The notes: generated by a model not told the origin, from the letters alone. Positions 42,730 through 52,482 are shown, counted from the stretch's first letter. The stretch: 64,000 nt of DNA from Achromobacter piechaudii NBRC 102461 (GCF_001571245.1 NZ_BCTK01000005.1:558001-622000); one strand, 5' to 3'. Program-made: numbers and translations.

Positions 42730-43599
42730 ATGCAGTCCAACGCAGCTATCGCTCTGACCCCCGACGCCGCCTTGGCGCGGGCCATCTATGACCTGGGCCA
42801 CAGCACGGTCTTCGCCGCGCGCACCGACCCGCGCTTTTCCTATTGCATGTACGTGCCGCCTCACATCGACACGTCTCGCCACCCCATGGAGCTGGTGGTG
42901 ATCATGCACGGCACCGGCCGCGCCTTTGTGGAATACCGCGATGCGTTCGCGGAGTTCGCGCGCTGGAACGACTGCATCGTGCTGTGCCCGCTGTTCCCCG
43001 TGGGACCGCTGGGCGATGGCAACCGCGACGGCTTCAAGCAACTGCGTGAAGGCGACATCCGCTATGACGAGATCCTGCTCGACATGGTGGCCGAGGTCGG
43101 CGAGAAGTTCGGGCTGCGGTTCGACAAGTTCGGCCTGTTCGGCTATTCCGGCGGCGGCCAGTTCGTGAACCGCTTTGCCTACCTGCACCCCGAACGCCTG
43201 TGGGCGGTATCGATCGGCGCGCCGGGCTCGGTCACGCTGCTGGATCCCAGCCAGGACTGGTGGGTAGGCGTGCGCGATGCAGAGACGCGCTTCGGCAAGG
43301 GCGTGGATATTGAAGCGCTCAAGCAGGTGGCGGTGCACATGATCGTGGGCAAGGCAGACCTGGAAACCTGGGAAATCACGCACCGCGAAGGCGGCAAGTT
43401 CTTCATGGCCGGGGCCAATGACGCCGGCAAGACGCGTCCCGAGCGGCTGGAGTCGCTGCGCCGTTCATTTGAAGCCGCCGGCGTGAACGCCGTGCTGGAT
43501 TTGGTGGATAACGTGCCGCACGACGGTCTGAAATGCGTGGGCCGGGTGCAGGACTTCCTGGCGCGCGCGCTGCGCAAGCTGCGCCATGAAGAAAACTGA
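42730..43599 (+). CDS. Alpha/beta hydrolase
   Basis: The ATG at 42730 follows GAGGAAA and gives 289 residues. The nucleophile is S140 in FGYSGGGQF (GxSxG type), and the candidate His is in DNVPHDGL near the C-terminus. The oxyanion HGTG is at 60-63. It resembles cytoplasmic esterases/peptidases. It precedes the ABC permeases by 61 bp and likely hydrolyses an imported peptide or ester. Confidence 0.8.
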   Translation: MQSNAAIALTPDAALARAIYDLGHSTVFAARTDPRFSYCMYVPPHIDTSRHPMELVVIMHGTGRAFVEYRDAFAEFARWNDCIVLCPLFPVGPLGDGNRDGFKQLREGDIRYDEILLDMVAEVGEKFGLRFDKFGLFGYSGGGQFVNRFAYLHPERLWAVSIGAPGSVTLLDPSQDWWVGVRDAETRFGKGVDIEALKQVAVHMIVGKADLETWEITHREGGKFFMAGANDAGKTRPERLESLRRSFEAAGVNAVLDLVDNVPHDGLKCVGRVQDFLARALRKLRHEEN

Positions 43600-43605
43600 C
43601 ACGGG

Positions 43606-43634
43606 CGATGCCGGCCGCAAGGCCGGCGCGTGCC
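43606..43634 (+). repeat. Intercistronic hairpin
   Basis: GCCGGCC and GGCCGGC arms around GCAA lie between the hydrolase and permease genes. It may stabilise the upstream mRNA or reduce downstream expression. Confidence 0.35.
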
Positions 43635-43660
43635 ATCGCGTCCAGGAATAGGAGAGGGCC

Positions 43661-44605
43661 ATGCTGCGTTTCGCGCTATCCCGAATTGTCATGGCCGTGC
43701 CGACACTGTTGATCGTGGCGGTGGCGGTATTCGTGATGATCCGGCTGATTCCGGGCGATCCCGCCCAACTGCTGCTGGGCGACCTGGCCACGCCGGCCGC
43801 GCTGGCGGACCTGCGGGCCCGGCTGGGGCTGGACCAGACATGGCTGACGCAGTTCGGCATCTGGTTCGGCAACATGCTGCATGGCGATCTGGGCGCGTCC
43901 ATCAACACCGGGCAGCCCGTGCTGGCGCTGGTGTGGGATCGCTTCCTCATCAGCGGGCGCGTGGTGCTGGTGGCCGTGCTGTTCGCCGCGTTGGTGGCGG
44001 TGCCGGCCGGCATGATCGCCGCCTGGAAGCAAAACAAATGGCCCGACCTGTTCCTGGTGGGCTCGGCCACTTTGCTGGTTTCCATCCCCACGTTCTGGCT
44101 GGGCCTGCTGCTGTTGATCTTCTTCGGCCTGAAGCTGCAATGGCTGCCCGTGGTGGGCTATGTGTCGATCGGCGAAGACTGGAAGGCCGGCCTCTTGTAC
44201 CTGGCCATGCCGATCCTGACGCTGATCCTGCACGAGATCGGTGTGCTGATGCGCATGGCGCGCGCCAGCACGCTGGAAGTGCTGCGGCTGGACTACATCA
44301 CCCACGCGCGCGCCAAGGGCCTGTCGGAATCCGCCGTGCTGATGCGCCACGCTTTCCGTAATGCGTTCGGTCCGACCTGGACCTTGATCGGCCTGGTGCT
44401 GGGCAACCTGCTGGGCGGCATCGCCGTGGTGGAAACGGTGTTCACCATCCCCGGCCTGGGCCGCCTGCTGGTCGACTCCATCTTTGCCCGCGACTATCCC
44501 GTGATCCAGGGCTGCCTGCTGTTTGTGGGTGTGGTCTACGTGGTCGTCAACCTGTTGATCGATCTTTGCTATCCCATCTTCGACCCGAGAGTGACCGCCG
44601 AATGA
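43661..44605 (+). CDS. Dipeptide-type ABC permease 1 (DppB-like)
   Basis: A 314-residue inner-membrane permease with six membrane segments and the DppB/OppB motifs: RLIPGDPAQLLLG near the N-terminus, IPTFWLGLLLLIFFG, and the EAA-loop region DYITHARAKGLSESAVLMRHAFRNAF. It couples to the next gene by an ATGA overlap. Together with DppC-like and the fused ATPase it forms a peptide-class importer. Confidence 0.93.
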   Translation: MLRFALSRIVMAVPTLLIVAVAVFVMIRLIPGDPAQLLLGDLATPAALADLRARLGLDQTWLTQFGIWFGNMLHGDLGASINTGQPVLALVWDRFLISGRVVLVAVLFAALVAVPAGMIAAWKQNKWPDLFLVGSATLLVSIPTFWLGLLLLIFFGLKLQWLPVVGYVSIGEDWKAGLLYLAMPILTLILHEIGVLMRMARASTLEVLRLDYITHARAKGLSESAVLMRHAFRNAFGPTWTLIGLVLGNLLGGIAVVETVFTIPGLGRLLVDSIFARDYPVIQGCLLFVGVVYVVVNLLIDLCYPIFDPRVTAE

Positions 44606-45423
44606 AAAAGCGAATTCCAGCCAATGCGCTACTGGGCGGCCTGATTGTCGGGGCGATGATCGTCGCGGCGCTCATGGGCGCCTTCTGGACGCCGCACGAC
44701 CCGCTCAAGATCAATTTCGTATCGCGGCTCAAACCGCCAGGCGGCGACTTCCTGCTGGGCACCGACGAATTCGGCCGCGACGAGCTGTCGCGCCTGCTGG
44801 CTGGCGCGTCCAGCAGCGTCTGGATCAGCCTGTTGACCGTCAGCTTCGCCATCATTGCGGGTACCGCCATCGGCACGTTGACCGGCTTCGTGCGCGGCTG
44901 GACCGACCGCATCATCATGGCATTCAACAACGCGTTACTGGCCTTTCCCGGCCTGTTGCTGGCGCTGGGCCTGTTGGCCGTGGTGGGCGCGAACAAGTAC
45001 GGCATCATCCTGGCGCTGGGCCTGGCGTATACGCCCTCGGTAACGCGCATCGTGCGCGGAACGGTGCTGTCGCTGCGCGAAAAGGAGTTCATCGAATCGT
45101 CCCGCGTGCTGGGAAATTCCGAGCTTTACACCATGTTCCGGCACGTGCTGCCCAACTGCGTTGCGCCCTTGACCGTGCTGGCTACGTCGATGTTCGGCTG
45201 GGTGATCCTGGCCGAAAGCGCGCTGTCGTTCCTGGGGCTGGGCGTGCCCCCGCCCGCGCCCACCTGGGGCAACATGCTGGCGGCCGCGCGTCCGTTCATG
45301 GCGCAGGCGTCCTACCTTTCCATTCTTCCGGGCCTGGCCATCGCGCTGGCGCTGCTGGGCATCAACCTGTTGGGCGACGCGGTGCGAGACCGTCTCGACC
45401 CCCGCATGAGGGGCGTGCAATGA
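44602..45423 (+). CDS. Dipeptide-type ABC permease 2 (DppC-like)
   Basis: The ATG at 44602 overlaps the previous stop (ATGA) and gives 273 residues. Typical motifs are HDPLKINF, LLGTDEFGRDELSRLLAGASSSVWISL, EKEFIESSRVLGNSELYTMFRHVLPNCVAPL and SALSFLGLGVPPPAPTWGNML. It forms the pore with DppB-like. It ends in an ATGA overlap with the ATPase. Confidence 0.93.
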   Translation: MKKRIPANALLGGLIVGAMIVAALMGAFWTPHDPLKINFVSRLKPPGGDFLLGTDEFGRDELSRLLAGASSSVWISLLTVSFAIIAGTAIGTLTGFVRGWTDRIIMAFNNALLAFPGLLLALGLLAVVGANKYGIILALGLAYTPSVTRIVRGTVLSLREKEFIESSRVLGNSELYTMFRHVLPNCVAPLTVLATSMFGWVILAESALSFLGLGVPPPAPTWGNMLAAARPFMAQASYLSILPGLAIALALLGINLLGDAVRDRLDPRMRGVQ

Positions 45424-47075
45424 GCGCACTGGTATCCGTATCGAACCTGAGCCTGACCGTGGGCCTGGGCGGCCGCGAGATCGTCAGCGGCGTGTCGTTC
45501 GAGGTCGCGCCGGGCGAGATGGTCGGCATCGTCGGCGAGTCCGGCAGCGGCAAGACCCAGGCCGCGCGCGCCATCATGGGCCTGACGCCCGCGCCGTTGG
45601 TGGTTGCGGGCGGTGCGATCCTGTTCGAAGGCGTGGACGTGACCCGGGCAGACCCGGCAGTGTTGCGCAAGCTGCGCGGCGCGCGTATCGGCATGGTGTT
45701 CCAGGAACCCATGACGTCGCTCAATCCCTCCATGCCGATTGGCCGCCAGTTGGACGAAGGCTTGAAACTGCATCGCCGTTCGCTGTCTACGGCGGCGCGG
45801 CGTGAGCGCATCCTGGAGATGCTGCGCCGCGTGGGCATCAGCGACCCGAAAGCGGCGATGGACGCCTGGCCGCATGAGTTTTCGGGCGGCATGCGACAAC
45901 GCATGATGCTGGCCTCGGTGATGTTGCTGGAACCGGCGCTGTTGATCGCCGACGAGCCCACCACCGCGCTGGACGCCGTCGTGCAGCGCGACGTGCTGGA
46001 GCTGATGGTGGACCTGACGCGCGAACACAATACGGCGGTGCTGATGATCAGCCACGACCTGCCGATGGTGGCCCGCTACACCGAGCGCATGGTCGTCATG
46101 CAGCATGGCAAGGTGCTGGAAGCCGGCACGACCGCGGGCATCCTGGAACGGCCGCAGCATCCCTACACGCGCAAGCTGCTGGAGGCCATGCCGCGCCGTC
46201 TGCCGGCCCGCAAGCTGACGCAGGATGCACCCATCGTGGAAGTCAGGAATCTGGTGGTGGACTACGCCGGCCATCAGCGCCTGTTCTCGCGCACGGGCGC
46301 CAAGCGCGCGTTGAATGGCATCGACCTGCACGTCAGGCCGCGCGAGGTGGTGGCTGTGGTCGGCGGTTCGGGGTCTGGCAAGACCACGCTGGGCCGCGCC
46401 ATCGCCGGCTTGCTTGCGCCCACGTCCGGTCAGCTTCTGTTTCGCAACCAGCCCGTGGATCGCCGCTCGGCGGCCTGGCGCGACTACCGCCTGAACTGCC
46501 AGATGGTGTTCCAGGACCCGTATTCGTCGCTGGATCCGCGCATGACCATCGGCCAACTGGTGGGCGAGGGCCTGCGCATGGTCAATGACCTGTCCGCCGT
46601 GGACAAGCGGCGCCGCGTGGACGAAGTGCTGGCCGAGGTGGGACTGGGGTCCGAATATGCCAAGCGCTATCCGCACGAGATGTCGGGCGGGCAGCGCCAG
46701 CGGGTGGCCATTGCGCGCGCCATCGTGCGACGGCCGGCGTTCGTGATTGCCGACGAACCGGTATCGGCGCTGGACGTGACGGTGCGCGCGCAGGTGTTGG
46801 ACCTGTTCGCCGATCTTCAGGAACGCCACGGCTTTTCGTGCCTGTTCATCAGCCACGATCTGGGCGTGGTGGAGCAGGTGGCCGACCGCGTGGTGGTCAT
46901 GCGCAACGGCGGCATTGTCGAGCAAGGCACGCGCGATGCGGTGTTCGACCGGCCGCAGGAGGACTACACCCGCAGCCTGCTACAGGCCATTCCCGCCCTG
47001 GAGTCCACCGAAAGCGGGGGCGTGCGCTTGCGTTGGCGGCTGGACGGGCAGGAACCCATGCGCGCGATTGCATGA
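45420..47075 (+). CDS. Fused double-ATPase ABC subunit (DppDF-like)
   Basis: A 551-residue fusion of two ABC domains. Domain 1 has Walker [10 protein letters not shown] about 39-47, signature FSGGMRQRM and Walker [13 protein letters not shown]. Domain 2 has Walker [13 protein letters not shown] loop VFQDPYSS, signature [15 protein letters not shown] and Walker [13 protein letters not shown]. Most Dpp/Opp systems use two separate proteins; a fusion is common in YejF/GsiA-like systems. It is the last structural gene of the operon. Confidence 0.93.
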   Translation: MSALVSVSNLSLTVGLGGREIVSGVSFEVAPGEMVGIVGESGSGKTQAARAIMGLTPAPLVVAGGAILFEGVDVTRADPAVLRKLRGARIGMVFQEPMTSLNPSMPIGRQLDEGLKLHRRSLSTAARRERILEMLRRVGISDPKAAMDAWPHEFSGGMRQRMMLASVMLLEPALLIADEPTTALDAVVQRDVLELMVDLTREHNTAVLMISHDLPMVARYTERMVVMQHGKVLEAGTTAGILERPQHPYTRKLLEAMPRRLPARKLTQDAPIVEVRNLVVDYAGHQRLFSRTGAKRALNGIDLHVRPREVVAVVGGSGSGKTTLGRAIAGLLAPTSGQLLFRNQPVDRRSAAWRDYRLNCQMVFQDPYSSLDPRMTIGQLVGEGLRMVNDLSAVDKRRRVDEVLAEVGLGSEYAKRYPHEMSGGQRQRVAIARAIVRRPAFVIADEPVSALDVTVRAQVLDLFADLQERHGFSCLFISHDLGVVEQVADRVVVMRNGGIVEQGTRDAVFDRPQEDYTRSLLQAIPALESTESGGVRLRWRLDGQEPMRAIA

Positions 47076-47168
47076 TGTGGCCTGACGGCGGGCGGGGAAC
47101 TCCCCGCTTTCCCCGCAAGAACTTACGCCTAAAATACGCGCTTTGGAATTCATAGACGGGAGTGGTCC

Positions 47169-47789
47169 ATGCCGAAAACGGCAGCGACGCAACCCGGCCT
47201 GGTTGACCGTATCGCCCATGATATTCAGGCGGGCGTGTATGGTCCCGGCGCCTGGTTGAAACAGATCGACCTGCAAGAGCGCTACGACGCCAAGCGTCTG
47301 GACGTGCGCCGGGCGCTGGATCAATTGGCCGCCAAGCGGCTGATCGCGCACATCCCGAATCGCGGCTATCACGTCTACGCGATGGACCCGGACGTGCATC
47401 ATCAGATCCGCGACATCCGCATCCTGCTGGAATCGGGCGCGGCCGCCGACCTGATGCCCAACGTCACGCCCGCCAAGGTGCGTGCGCTGCGCGCGCTGGC
47501 GGAACGCTTCGCCAAGCTGCTGCAAGACGGCACCTTGCTGGAACAGTACGAAGTCAACCTGGCGTTTCATGCGGCCATGTACGACATGTGCAGCAACCGC
47601 GAACTGGCCACTTTGATCCAGGACACGCGCGCGCGTGGCCCCGCCGCGCCGGCCAAGGAATGGGTGACCCGCTCGCGCATCGAGATCTCGGCGCGCGAGC
47701 ACTTCGACATGGTCGAAGCCCTGGAAGCGCGCGACGTGAAGCGCTTGCAGAAGATCATCACGCAGCACGTCGGGCAGGATATTTCGTAA
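47169..47789 (+). CDS. GntR/FCD-family transcriptional regulator
   Basis: A 206-residue protein with a GntR winged helix (LVDRIAHDIQAGVYGPGAWLKQIDLQERYDAKRLDVRRALDQLAAKRLI) and an FCD ligand domain (RDIRILLESGAAADLMP, then LAFHAAMYDMCSNRELATLI). It lies between the ATPase and the first binding-protein gene. The TTGGCGCCAA palindromes in front of the hydrolase, this neighbourhood's binding protein and the C45 gene are good candidates for its operator. Ligand unknown. Confidence 0.9.
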   Translation: MPKTAATQPGLVDRIAHDIQAGVYGPGAWLKQIDLQERYDAKRLDVRRALDQLAAKRLIAHIPNRGYHVYAMDPDVHHQIRDIRILLESGAAADLMPNVTPAKVRALRALAERFAKLLQDGTLLEQYEVNLAFHAAMYDMCSNRELATLIQDTRARGPAAPAKEWVTRSRIEISAREHFDMVEALEARDVKRLQKIITQHVGQDIS

Positions 47790-47829
47790 ACCGGCCTACC
47801 GGATTTCTCTATCGCCTGCGACGCATATC

Positions 47830-47868
47830 GCGGCGGCCTCTTTCTTAATGAGGCCGCCGCTTTTTTTT
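47830..47868 (+). terminator. Rho-independent terminator after gntR
   Basis: GCGGCGGCCTC and GAGGCCGCCGC arms with a 9-nt loop, followed by eight T, 41 bp past the regulator's stop. Confidence 0.9.
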
Positions 47869-47932
47869 GCGGTGTGCTTCAGGGATACCCCGTATGGCGG
47901 CAGATGCCAGAGTCTCCATAATTAGCAGATTA

Positions 47933-47946
47933 TTTTGGCGCCAAAA
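47933..47946. promoter_or_regulatory. GntR-type operator (copy 2)
   Basis: TTTTGGCGCCAAAA is a perfect 14-bp palindrome with the same core as at 42644 and lies 43 bp before the binding-protein ATG at 47989. Confidence 0.75.
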
Positions 47947-47988
47947 AATACGCGTGATATCTGCGCCGCACGCCGGGGAGTCTCTTGC

Positions 47989-49548
47989 ATGCACCACCAT
48001 TTCGTTCCCAGAGCGCTTGCGCTCTCCCTGGCGCTGGCCGCCACCTTGCCGGTCCACGCCGCCGTGCTGACCATCGCGCAGCCGGCTGACATCCGTTCGA
48101 CCAACCCGGGGGTCAACCGCGACAACACCACCGATGGCGTGGTGCTCAATATCGTCGAAGGGCTGGTCGGTTACCGGGAAGACGGCACCGTCGGCCCCTT
48201 GCTGGCCAAGTCGGTCGACCTGTCGGCCGATGGCCTGACCTATACGTTCACGCTGCGTGACGGCGTCAAGTTCCACAACGGCGCCACGCTGACCTCGGCC
48301 GATGTGCTGTGGAACTGGCAGCGCTATATGGACGCCAAGACGGACTGGCGCTGCCGCAGCGATTTCGACGGCCGCAATGGTTTGAAGGTCACCGAGGTGA
48401 CCGCGCCCGACGCGAAGACCGTGGTGATGAAGGTGGATCGCAAGTCGGCGGTGTTCCTCGATTCCCTGGCGCGCACGGACTGTGGCATGACGGCAATCGT
48501 CTCCAAGGATTCGGTGGCGGCGGATGGCTCGTGGATCAAGCCGATCGGCACCGGTCCGTACATGTTCAAGGAGTGGAAGCGCGGCGAATACACGCTGCTG
48601 TCGGCGTTCAAGGATTACACGTCGCCGGCAGGCGATACCGCCGACGGGTATGTCGGCTCGAAGCGCCCGCTGGTGGACGAGGTGAAGTTTCTCGTGGTGC
48701 CGGACCCGTCCACGTCAAAGGCGGGTTTGATGTCCGGCGCCATCGACGCCAGCCAGATCACCAATACGGACGTGGGCGAGTTGAAAGGCGTCAAGACGCT
48801 GACCGTGTTCAGCCCGCACGACGCCGTCAAGCACGTGCTGCTGTTCCAGACGCAGGACCCGGTGTTGAAGAATGTGAAGGTGCGCCAGGCCATCGCGGCG
48901 TCGCTGGACATTCCGCAGGTGGTCGCGGCGGCCTCCGAAGGGCTGGGCCAACTTAATAATTCGGCCGTGTACGCGGGTTCGGCTTATTACAAGGATGCCC
49001 AGAAGAAGGGCTACAAGTACGACCCGGCGCGCGCGCAGCAGCTGCTGAAAGAGGCGGGCTATAAGGGCGAGCCCGTGGTGATCTACGCCAACAAGCGGGC
49101 CCATGTGCCCAGCTATCAGGTGGCGGTGATCGCGCAGGCCATGATGCAGTCGGTAGGCATCAACGCAAAGATCGAAGTACTGGAGTGGGCGACCCAACTG
49201 GACCGCTACAACACCGGCAAATACCAGATCAGCTCGTTCTCGTTCTCGTCGCGCTTGGACCCATCGTTAAGCTTCGAGCAGTTTTCGGGCGACAAGGCCA
49301 AGCAGCCGCGCAAGGTCTGGGACGACCCGGCCGCGCAAAAGCTTATCGACGAAAGTTTCCTGGAGTCCGACCCGGCCAAGCGCCAGGCGCTTTTCGATCA
49401 GTTGCACGCGTTGATGCTGGAGCAGGCCCCGATGCTGATGCTCTACAACGGCGCGGACGCATGGGCGGCGAATAAGCGGGTCCAGGGCTTTTCGGTTTGG
49501 GAAGGCAAGCCGCGCGCCTGGGAGACCAAGATGGTGGGCGACAAATAG
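47989..49548 (+). CDS. Peptide-type ABC substrate-binding protein 1
   Basis: The ATG at 47989 gives 519 residues with a signal peptide ending LPVHA. It is an SBP_bac_5 (DppA/OppA-like) protein: VLTIAQPADIRSTNPGVN, LRDGVKFHNGATLTSADVLWNWQRY and RAWETKMVGDK at the end. The two Cys (CRS, DCG) could pair. A paralogue lies convergent at 49621-51183. It probably feeds the DppBC-ATPase importer upstream. Confidence 0.92.
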   Translation: MHHHFVPRALALSLALAATLPVHAAVLTIAQPADIRSTNPGVNRDNTTDGVVLNIVEGLVGYREDGTVGPLLAKSVDLSADGLTYTFTLRDGVKFHNGATLTSADVLWNWQRYMDAKTDWRCRSDFDGRNGLKVTEVTAPDAKTVVMKVDRKSAVFLDSLARTDCGMTAIVSKDSVAADGSWIKPIGTGPYMFKEWKRGEYTLLSAFKDYTSPAGDTADGYVGSKRPLVDEVKFLVVPDPSTSKAGLMSGAIDASQITNTDVGELKGVKTLTVFSPHDAVKHVLLFQTQDPVLKNVKVRQAIAASLDIPQVVAAASEGLGQLNNSAVYAGSAYYKDAQKKGYKYDPARAQQLLKEAGYKGEPVVIYANKRAHVPSYQVAVIAQAMMQSVGINAKIEVLEWATQLDRYNTGKYQISSFSFSSRLDPSLSFEQFSGDKAKQPRKVWDDPAAQKLIDESFLESDPAKRQALFDQLHALMLEQAPMLMLYNGADAWAANKRVQGFSVWEGKPRAWETKMVGDK

Positions 49549-49564
49549 CGCGTTGCGGGTCACA

Positions 49565-49591
49565 GTGAACGGGTGGGCTCCACCCGTTCAC
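49565..49591. terminator. Long hairpin between convergent binding-protein genes
   Basis: GTGAACGGGTGG and CCACCCGTTCAC form a perfect 12-bp stem with a 3-nt loop. No strong T-run is seen, but the position between two convergent stops suggests transcription end or mRNA protection. Confidence 0.5.
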
Positions 49592-49620
49592 GGTCTGCTT
49601 CCCGCAGCCTCAGTGCCGCT

Positions 49621-51183
49621 TCAGGGCGCGACCCGTTCCACTTCCCACGCACGCGGCTTCTTCACCGCCCAGGGCTGGTAGCCCTTGATGTTGCTGCGAT
49701 ACGCGCCGATGTCCAAGCCGTTGTAGAGCGGAATGCTGGGCACTTCCGCCAGGAACAGTTTGTGCAACTGATCGAACGACGCCTGCCGTTTCGCGGGATC
49801 GCTGTCGACCGAAGCCGCTTCCACCAGTTTTGACGCCTGGGCGTTGTCCCAGATCTTGCGCGGCTGCTTGGCCTTGTCGCCCGTCACCATCTCGTAGTTC
49901 AACGCCGCATCCAGGCGCGCGGAGTAGGGGAACGTCATCATCTGGTACGTGCCGGCGTTGTAGCGGTCCAGCTGAGTCGCCCATTCCACGACCGACAACT
50001 GCGCATTCACGCCCACCGCCTGCAACATGGCCTGCACGATCACCGCCGCGTTATACGACTGTGGATAACGCTTGGTCGTCAGGATCGACAGCGGCTGCCC
50101 TTTGTAGCCGGCCTCCTGCAAGAGCTTGGCCGTCAGCGCGGGGTCATAGTCCCAACCCTGCTTCTGCGTGGCGTCGTGGTAGGGCGAGACCAGCGGCACG
50201 ATGGAATTATTGGGCTGCGCCAGGCCTTCGGTGACGGCGGCGGCCAGTTGCTTGTAGTCGATGGCATGCGCCAGCGCCTGGCGCATCTTATTGTTGGACA
50301 GCACCGGGTCGCGGGTCTGCAACAGCAGCGCCGTCATGCTCATCACGGGCGCGTAGGCTACCTTCACGTTGGGCGTGGCTTGCAGCACTGGAACGTCGCT
50401 GTTCGACACGTCTTCGATGATGTCGATGTTGCCGCGTTGCAAAGCGGCCTTGGCGGTCGAGTCATCGGGCACGATCATGAAGCGCACTTCATTTACCAAA
50501 GGGCGCTTGGAACCGGTATAGCCATCGCGCTTGCCGTCCTGATTGGCATAGTCGGCAAAGCGCGTCAGGCGGATGTATTCGCCGCGCTTCCATTCGGCCA
50601 GTTCGAACGGGCCGGTGCCGACGGGCTTGAGCCAGGCGCCGTCCGCACCGACGGAATCCTTGGACAGGATGCCGGTGCCGCCGCAGTCGATCCGCGCCAG
50701 TGACGCCAGGAACAGGCTGCTGGGCTTTTCCAGGTGATAGACGACGGTGCGCGCGTCCGGCGCTTCCACCCCCGTGACCTTGACGGTGCCTCGGCCGTCG
50801 AATTCGCTGGCGCAGCGCCACCCCGAATTGGCGGCGGTGTAGTGCTGCCAGCTCCACAGCACGTCGGCCGAGGTCATCGGCTTGCCGTTGTGGAATTTGA
50901 TGCCGTCGCGCAGGGTGAAGGTGTACGTCTTGCCGTCAGGGCTGATGTCCACCGATTTGGCCAGCAACGGCCGCACTTCGGCGTCTTCGCCATAGGCGAC
51001 CAGCCCTTCGACGATATGCATCACGACCGCGTCGCTATTGCTGTCACGATTGACGCCGGGCTCGGTTGAACGGATGTCGGCGGTCATGGAAATGCGCAGC
51101 GGCGTGTCGGACTGCGCGCTGGCGGCGCCCGCCAGGCTAGCGAGCGCCAGCGCAACCGTGGCGCCCAGACGATGGTTTTTCAT
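49621..51183 (-). CDS. Peptide-type ABC substrate-binding protein 2
   Basis: A 520-residue SBP_bac_5 protein with a signal peptide ending ASAQS. It shares with protein 1 the TADIRSTEPGVNRD start, FTLRDGIKFHNGKPMTSADVLWSWQHY and PRAWEVERV end. It is a divergent paralogue of protein 1. It follows the C45 gene by 35 bp on the same strand. The two receptors probably serve one transporter with different ligands. Confidence 0.92.
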   Translation of the reverse strand: MKNHRLGATVALALASLAGAASAQSDTPLRISMTADIRSTEPGVNRDSNSDAVVMHIVEGLVAYGEDAEVRPLLAKSVDISPDGKTYTFTLRDGIKFHNGKPMTSADVLWSWQHYTAANSGWRCASEFDGRGTVKVTGVEAPDARTVVYHLEKPSSLFLASLARIDCGGTGILSKDSVGADGAWLKPVGTGPFELAEWKRGEYIRLTRFADYANQDGKRDGYTGSKRPLVNEVRFMIVPDDSTAKAALQRGNIDIIEDVSNSDVPVLQATPNVKVAYAPVMSMTALLLQTRDPVLSNNKMRQALAHAIDYKQLAAAVTEGLAQPNNSIVPLVSPYHDATQKQGWDYDPALTAKLLQEAGYKGQPLSILTTKRYPQSYNAAVIVQAMLQAVGVNAQLSVVEWATQLDRYNAGTYQMMTFPYSARLDAALNYEMVTGDKAKQPRKIWDNAQASKLVEAASVDSDPAKRQASFDQLHKLFLAEVPSIPLYNGLDIGAYRSNIKGYQPWAVKKPRAWEVERVAP

Positions 51184-51218
51184 TGGAACTTCCTTGGGTT
51201 GCGCGGGTGCGCCGCGTA

Positions 51219-52355
51219 TCAGGCGGCGGCCAGCAGTTCGGGTTCGGCGGTCAGGCTGTAGCGGGTGAACGTGCGATTCAGCGCGGGCAGCGGCGCCACT
51301 TCCATCAGGCCGGCGGCGGGTTCCATGACCACCATGGCGACCGTGGCCGAAAGATTGTCGTGGCTGCCGGGGCGCGGCGGGCGGCAGACGGAATAGGGCG
51401 CGCCGAAGTCGTCGAACAAGGCGCGCTTGAGGTCTTCGCGCGTCAGTTGCGGCTTTTCGTTCAGCAGGCGGCGCACGCGCCAGTCGCGGTAGGCGCTTTC
51501 CGGCGTGCTGGCGCGGCCGGTGTCGCGCAACTTGGACAAGGCCACTTCGCTGACCCAGTGGTTGGCGTGAACGATCAGGTCGTCGTTGCCCGGGTAAATG
51601 GGGAAGGCTTCATCCGTGGTGCATTCGTAGTCCACGCCAAAGCCCGCCGCCATGCCCAGCATGATGTTGTTGGAGCAGGACTTGGCCGTGGTCGCCACCG
51701 CCTTGATCGCCAGCGCGAAATGCTGCTGTTCCAGCACTTTGCGGCGGATCAGCGACAGCGGCACGCCCAATTGGCGAAAGTCGCGGTCGGACTCCAGGTA
51801 ATTGGCGGTGATGGACACGCCCGCGCTGTTCAAGCCGCTACGCGCCAGGCCCCCGGCTTCCACGAAGGTGAGAATGTCCGGGCCGTTGTCGTTGCGAACG
51901 CGCAGCACGATGGCGGTCTCGGCGCATTCGGCGCGCCAGTCCCAATTTTGTCCGTGGATCAGGTTGCCGTTGGCCGAGCGCGTGGGCAGGATCAACGCGC
52001 CGGTGCAGCCATCGCCGGGTTCCAGTTCGGCCGCCTTCTTCTTTTCGGCGCGCGCCTTGGCCACGACTTCGGTGCGGGCGTTGACCATCACGATGTCTTC
52101 GAACGGCACGTCGGCGCCGGCGGCGATGCCGCGCATTTCTTCCAGGTAGTGCGGCGCGAAGTGTTCGATCTCGCGCGCGAAGTGAGCGATGAGCTCGGTG
52201 CGCGCCATGGCGTCGTAGCCCAGGTCAACCAGTGTCTGGCCATACATGGCTGCGCTCTTGCGCACGCGGGCGGTGGCTTGCTGGCCATAGGAACGGCCAC
52301 GGGCCTCGGGCGTGCCGGAAACCGAGACGAACGGAAACTGCGGGATTTGGGTCAT
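51219..52355 (-). CDS. C45-family Ntn amidase/acyltransferase
   Basis: A 378-residue protein of peptidase family C45 (acyl-CoA:6-aminopenicillanate acyltransferase type). The predicted autocatalytic cleavage nucleophile is C117 in GDGCTGALIL, with NWDW and GLNSAGVSITANYL as conserved parts and HDNLSATVAMVVMEP at the end. No signal peptide, so it acts in the cytoplasm. Members hydrolyse or transfer acyl groups on amides. Its operator copy and the transporter locus suggest it processes an imported amide or N-acyl compound. Confidence 0.88.
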   Translation of the reverse strand: MTQIPQFPFVSVSGTPEARGRSYGQQATARVRKSAAMYGQTLVDLGYDAMARTELIAHFAREIEHFAPHYLEEMRGIAAGADVPFEDIVMVNARTEVVAKARAEKKKAAELEPGDGCTGALILPTRSANGNLIHGQNWDWRAECAETAIVLRVRNDNGPDILTFVEAGGLARSGLNSAGVSITANYLESDRDFRQLGVPLSLIRRKVLEQQHFALAIKAVATTAKSCSNNIMLGMAAGFGVDYECTTDEAFPIYPGNDDLIVHANHWVSEVALSKLRDTGRASTPESAYRDWRVRRLLNEKPQLTREDLKRALFDDFGAPYSVCRPPRPGSHDNLSATVAMVVMEPAAGLMEVAPLPALNRTFTRYSLTAEPELLAAA

Positions 52356-52422
52356 GGACGGAAAGCGGCGGCGGGCGCCGTGAAGTCGGGAGGGGAAATC
52401 GAAACTGAAAAAATGTTAGCTT

Positions 52423-52438
52423 ATTTTGGCGCCAATAT
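52423..52438. promoter_or_regulatory. GntR-type operator (copy 3)
   Basis: ATTTTGGCGCCAATAT contains the perfect core TTGGCGCCAA (52426-52435) with flanks nearly symmetrical, 71 bp upstream of the C45 gene start on the minus strand. TAACAT (minus strand) just downstream may be its -10 box. Confidence 0.7.
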
Positions 52439-52482
52439 TGCTCAGGGTTTACCCAATGCTGCTTCGACAGCATCGCCCCGAC

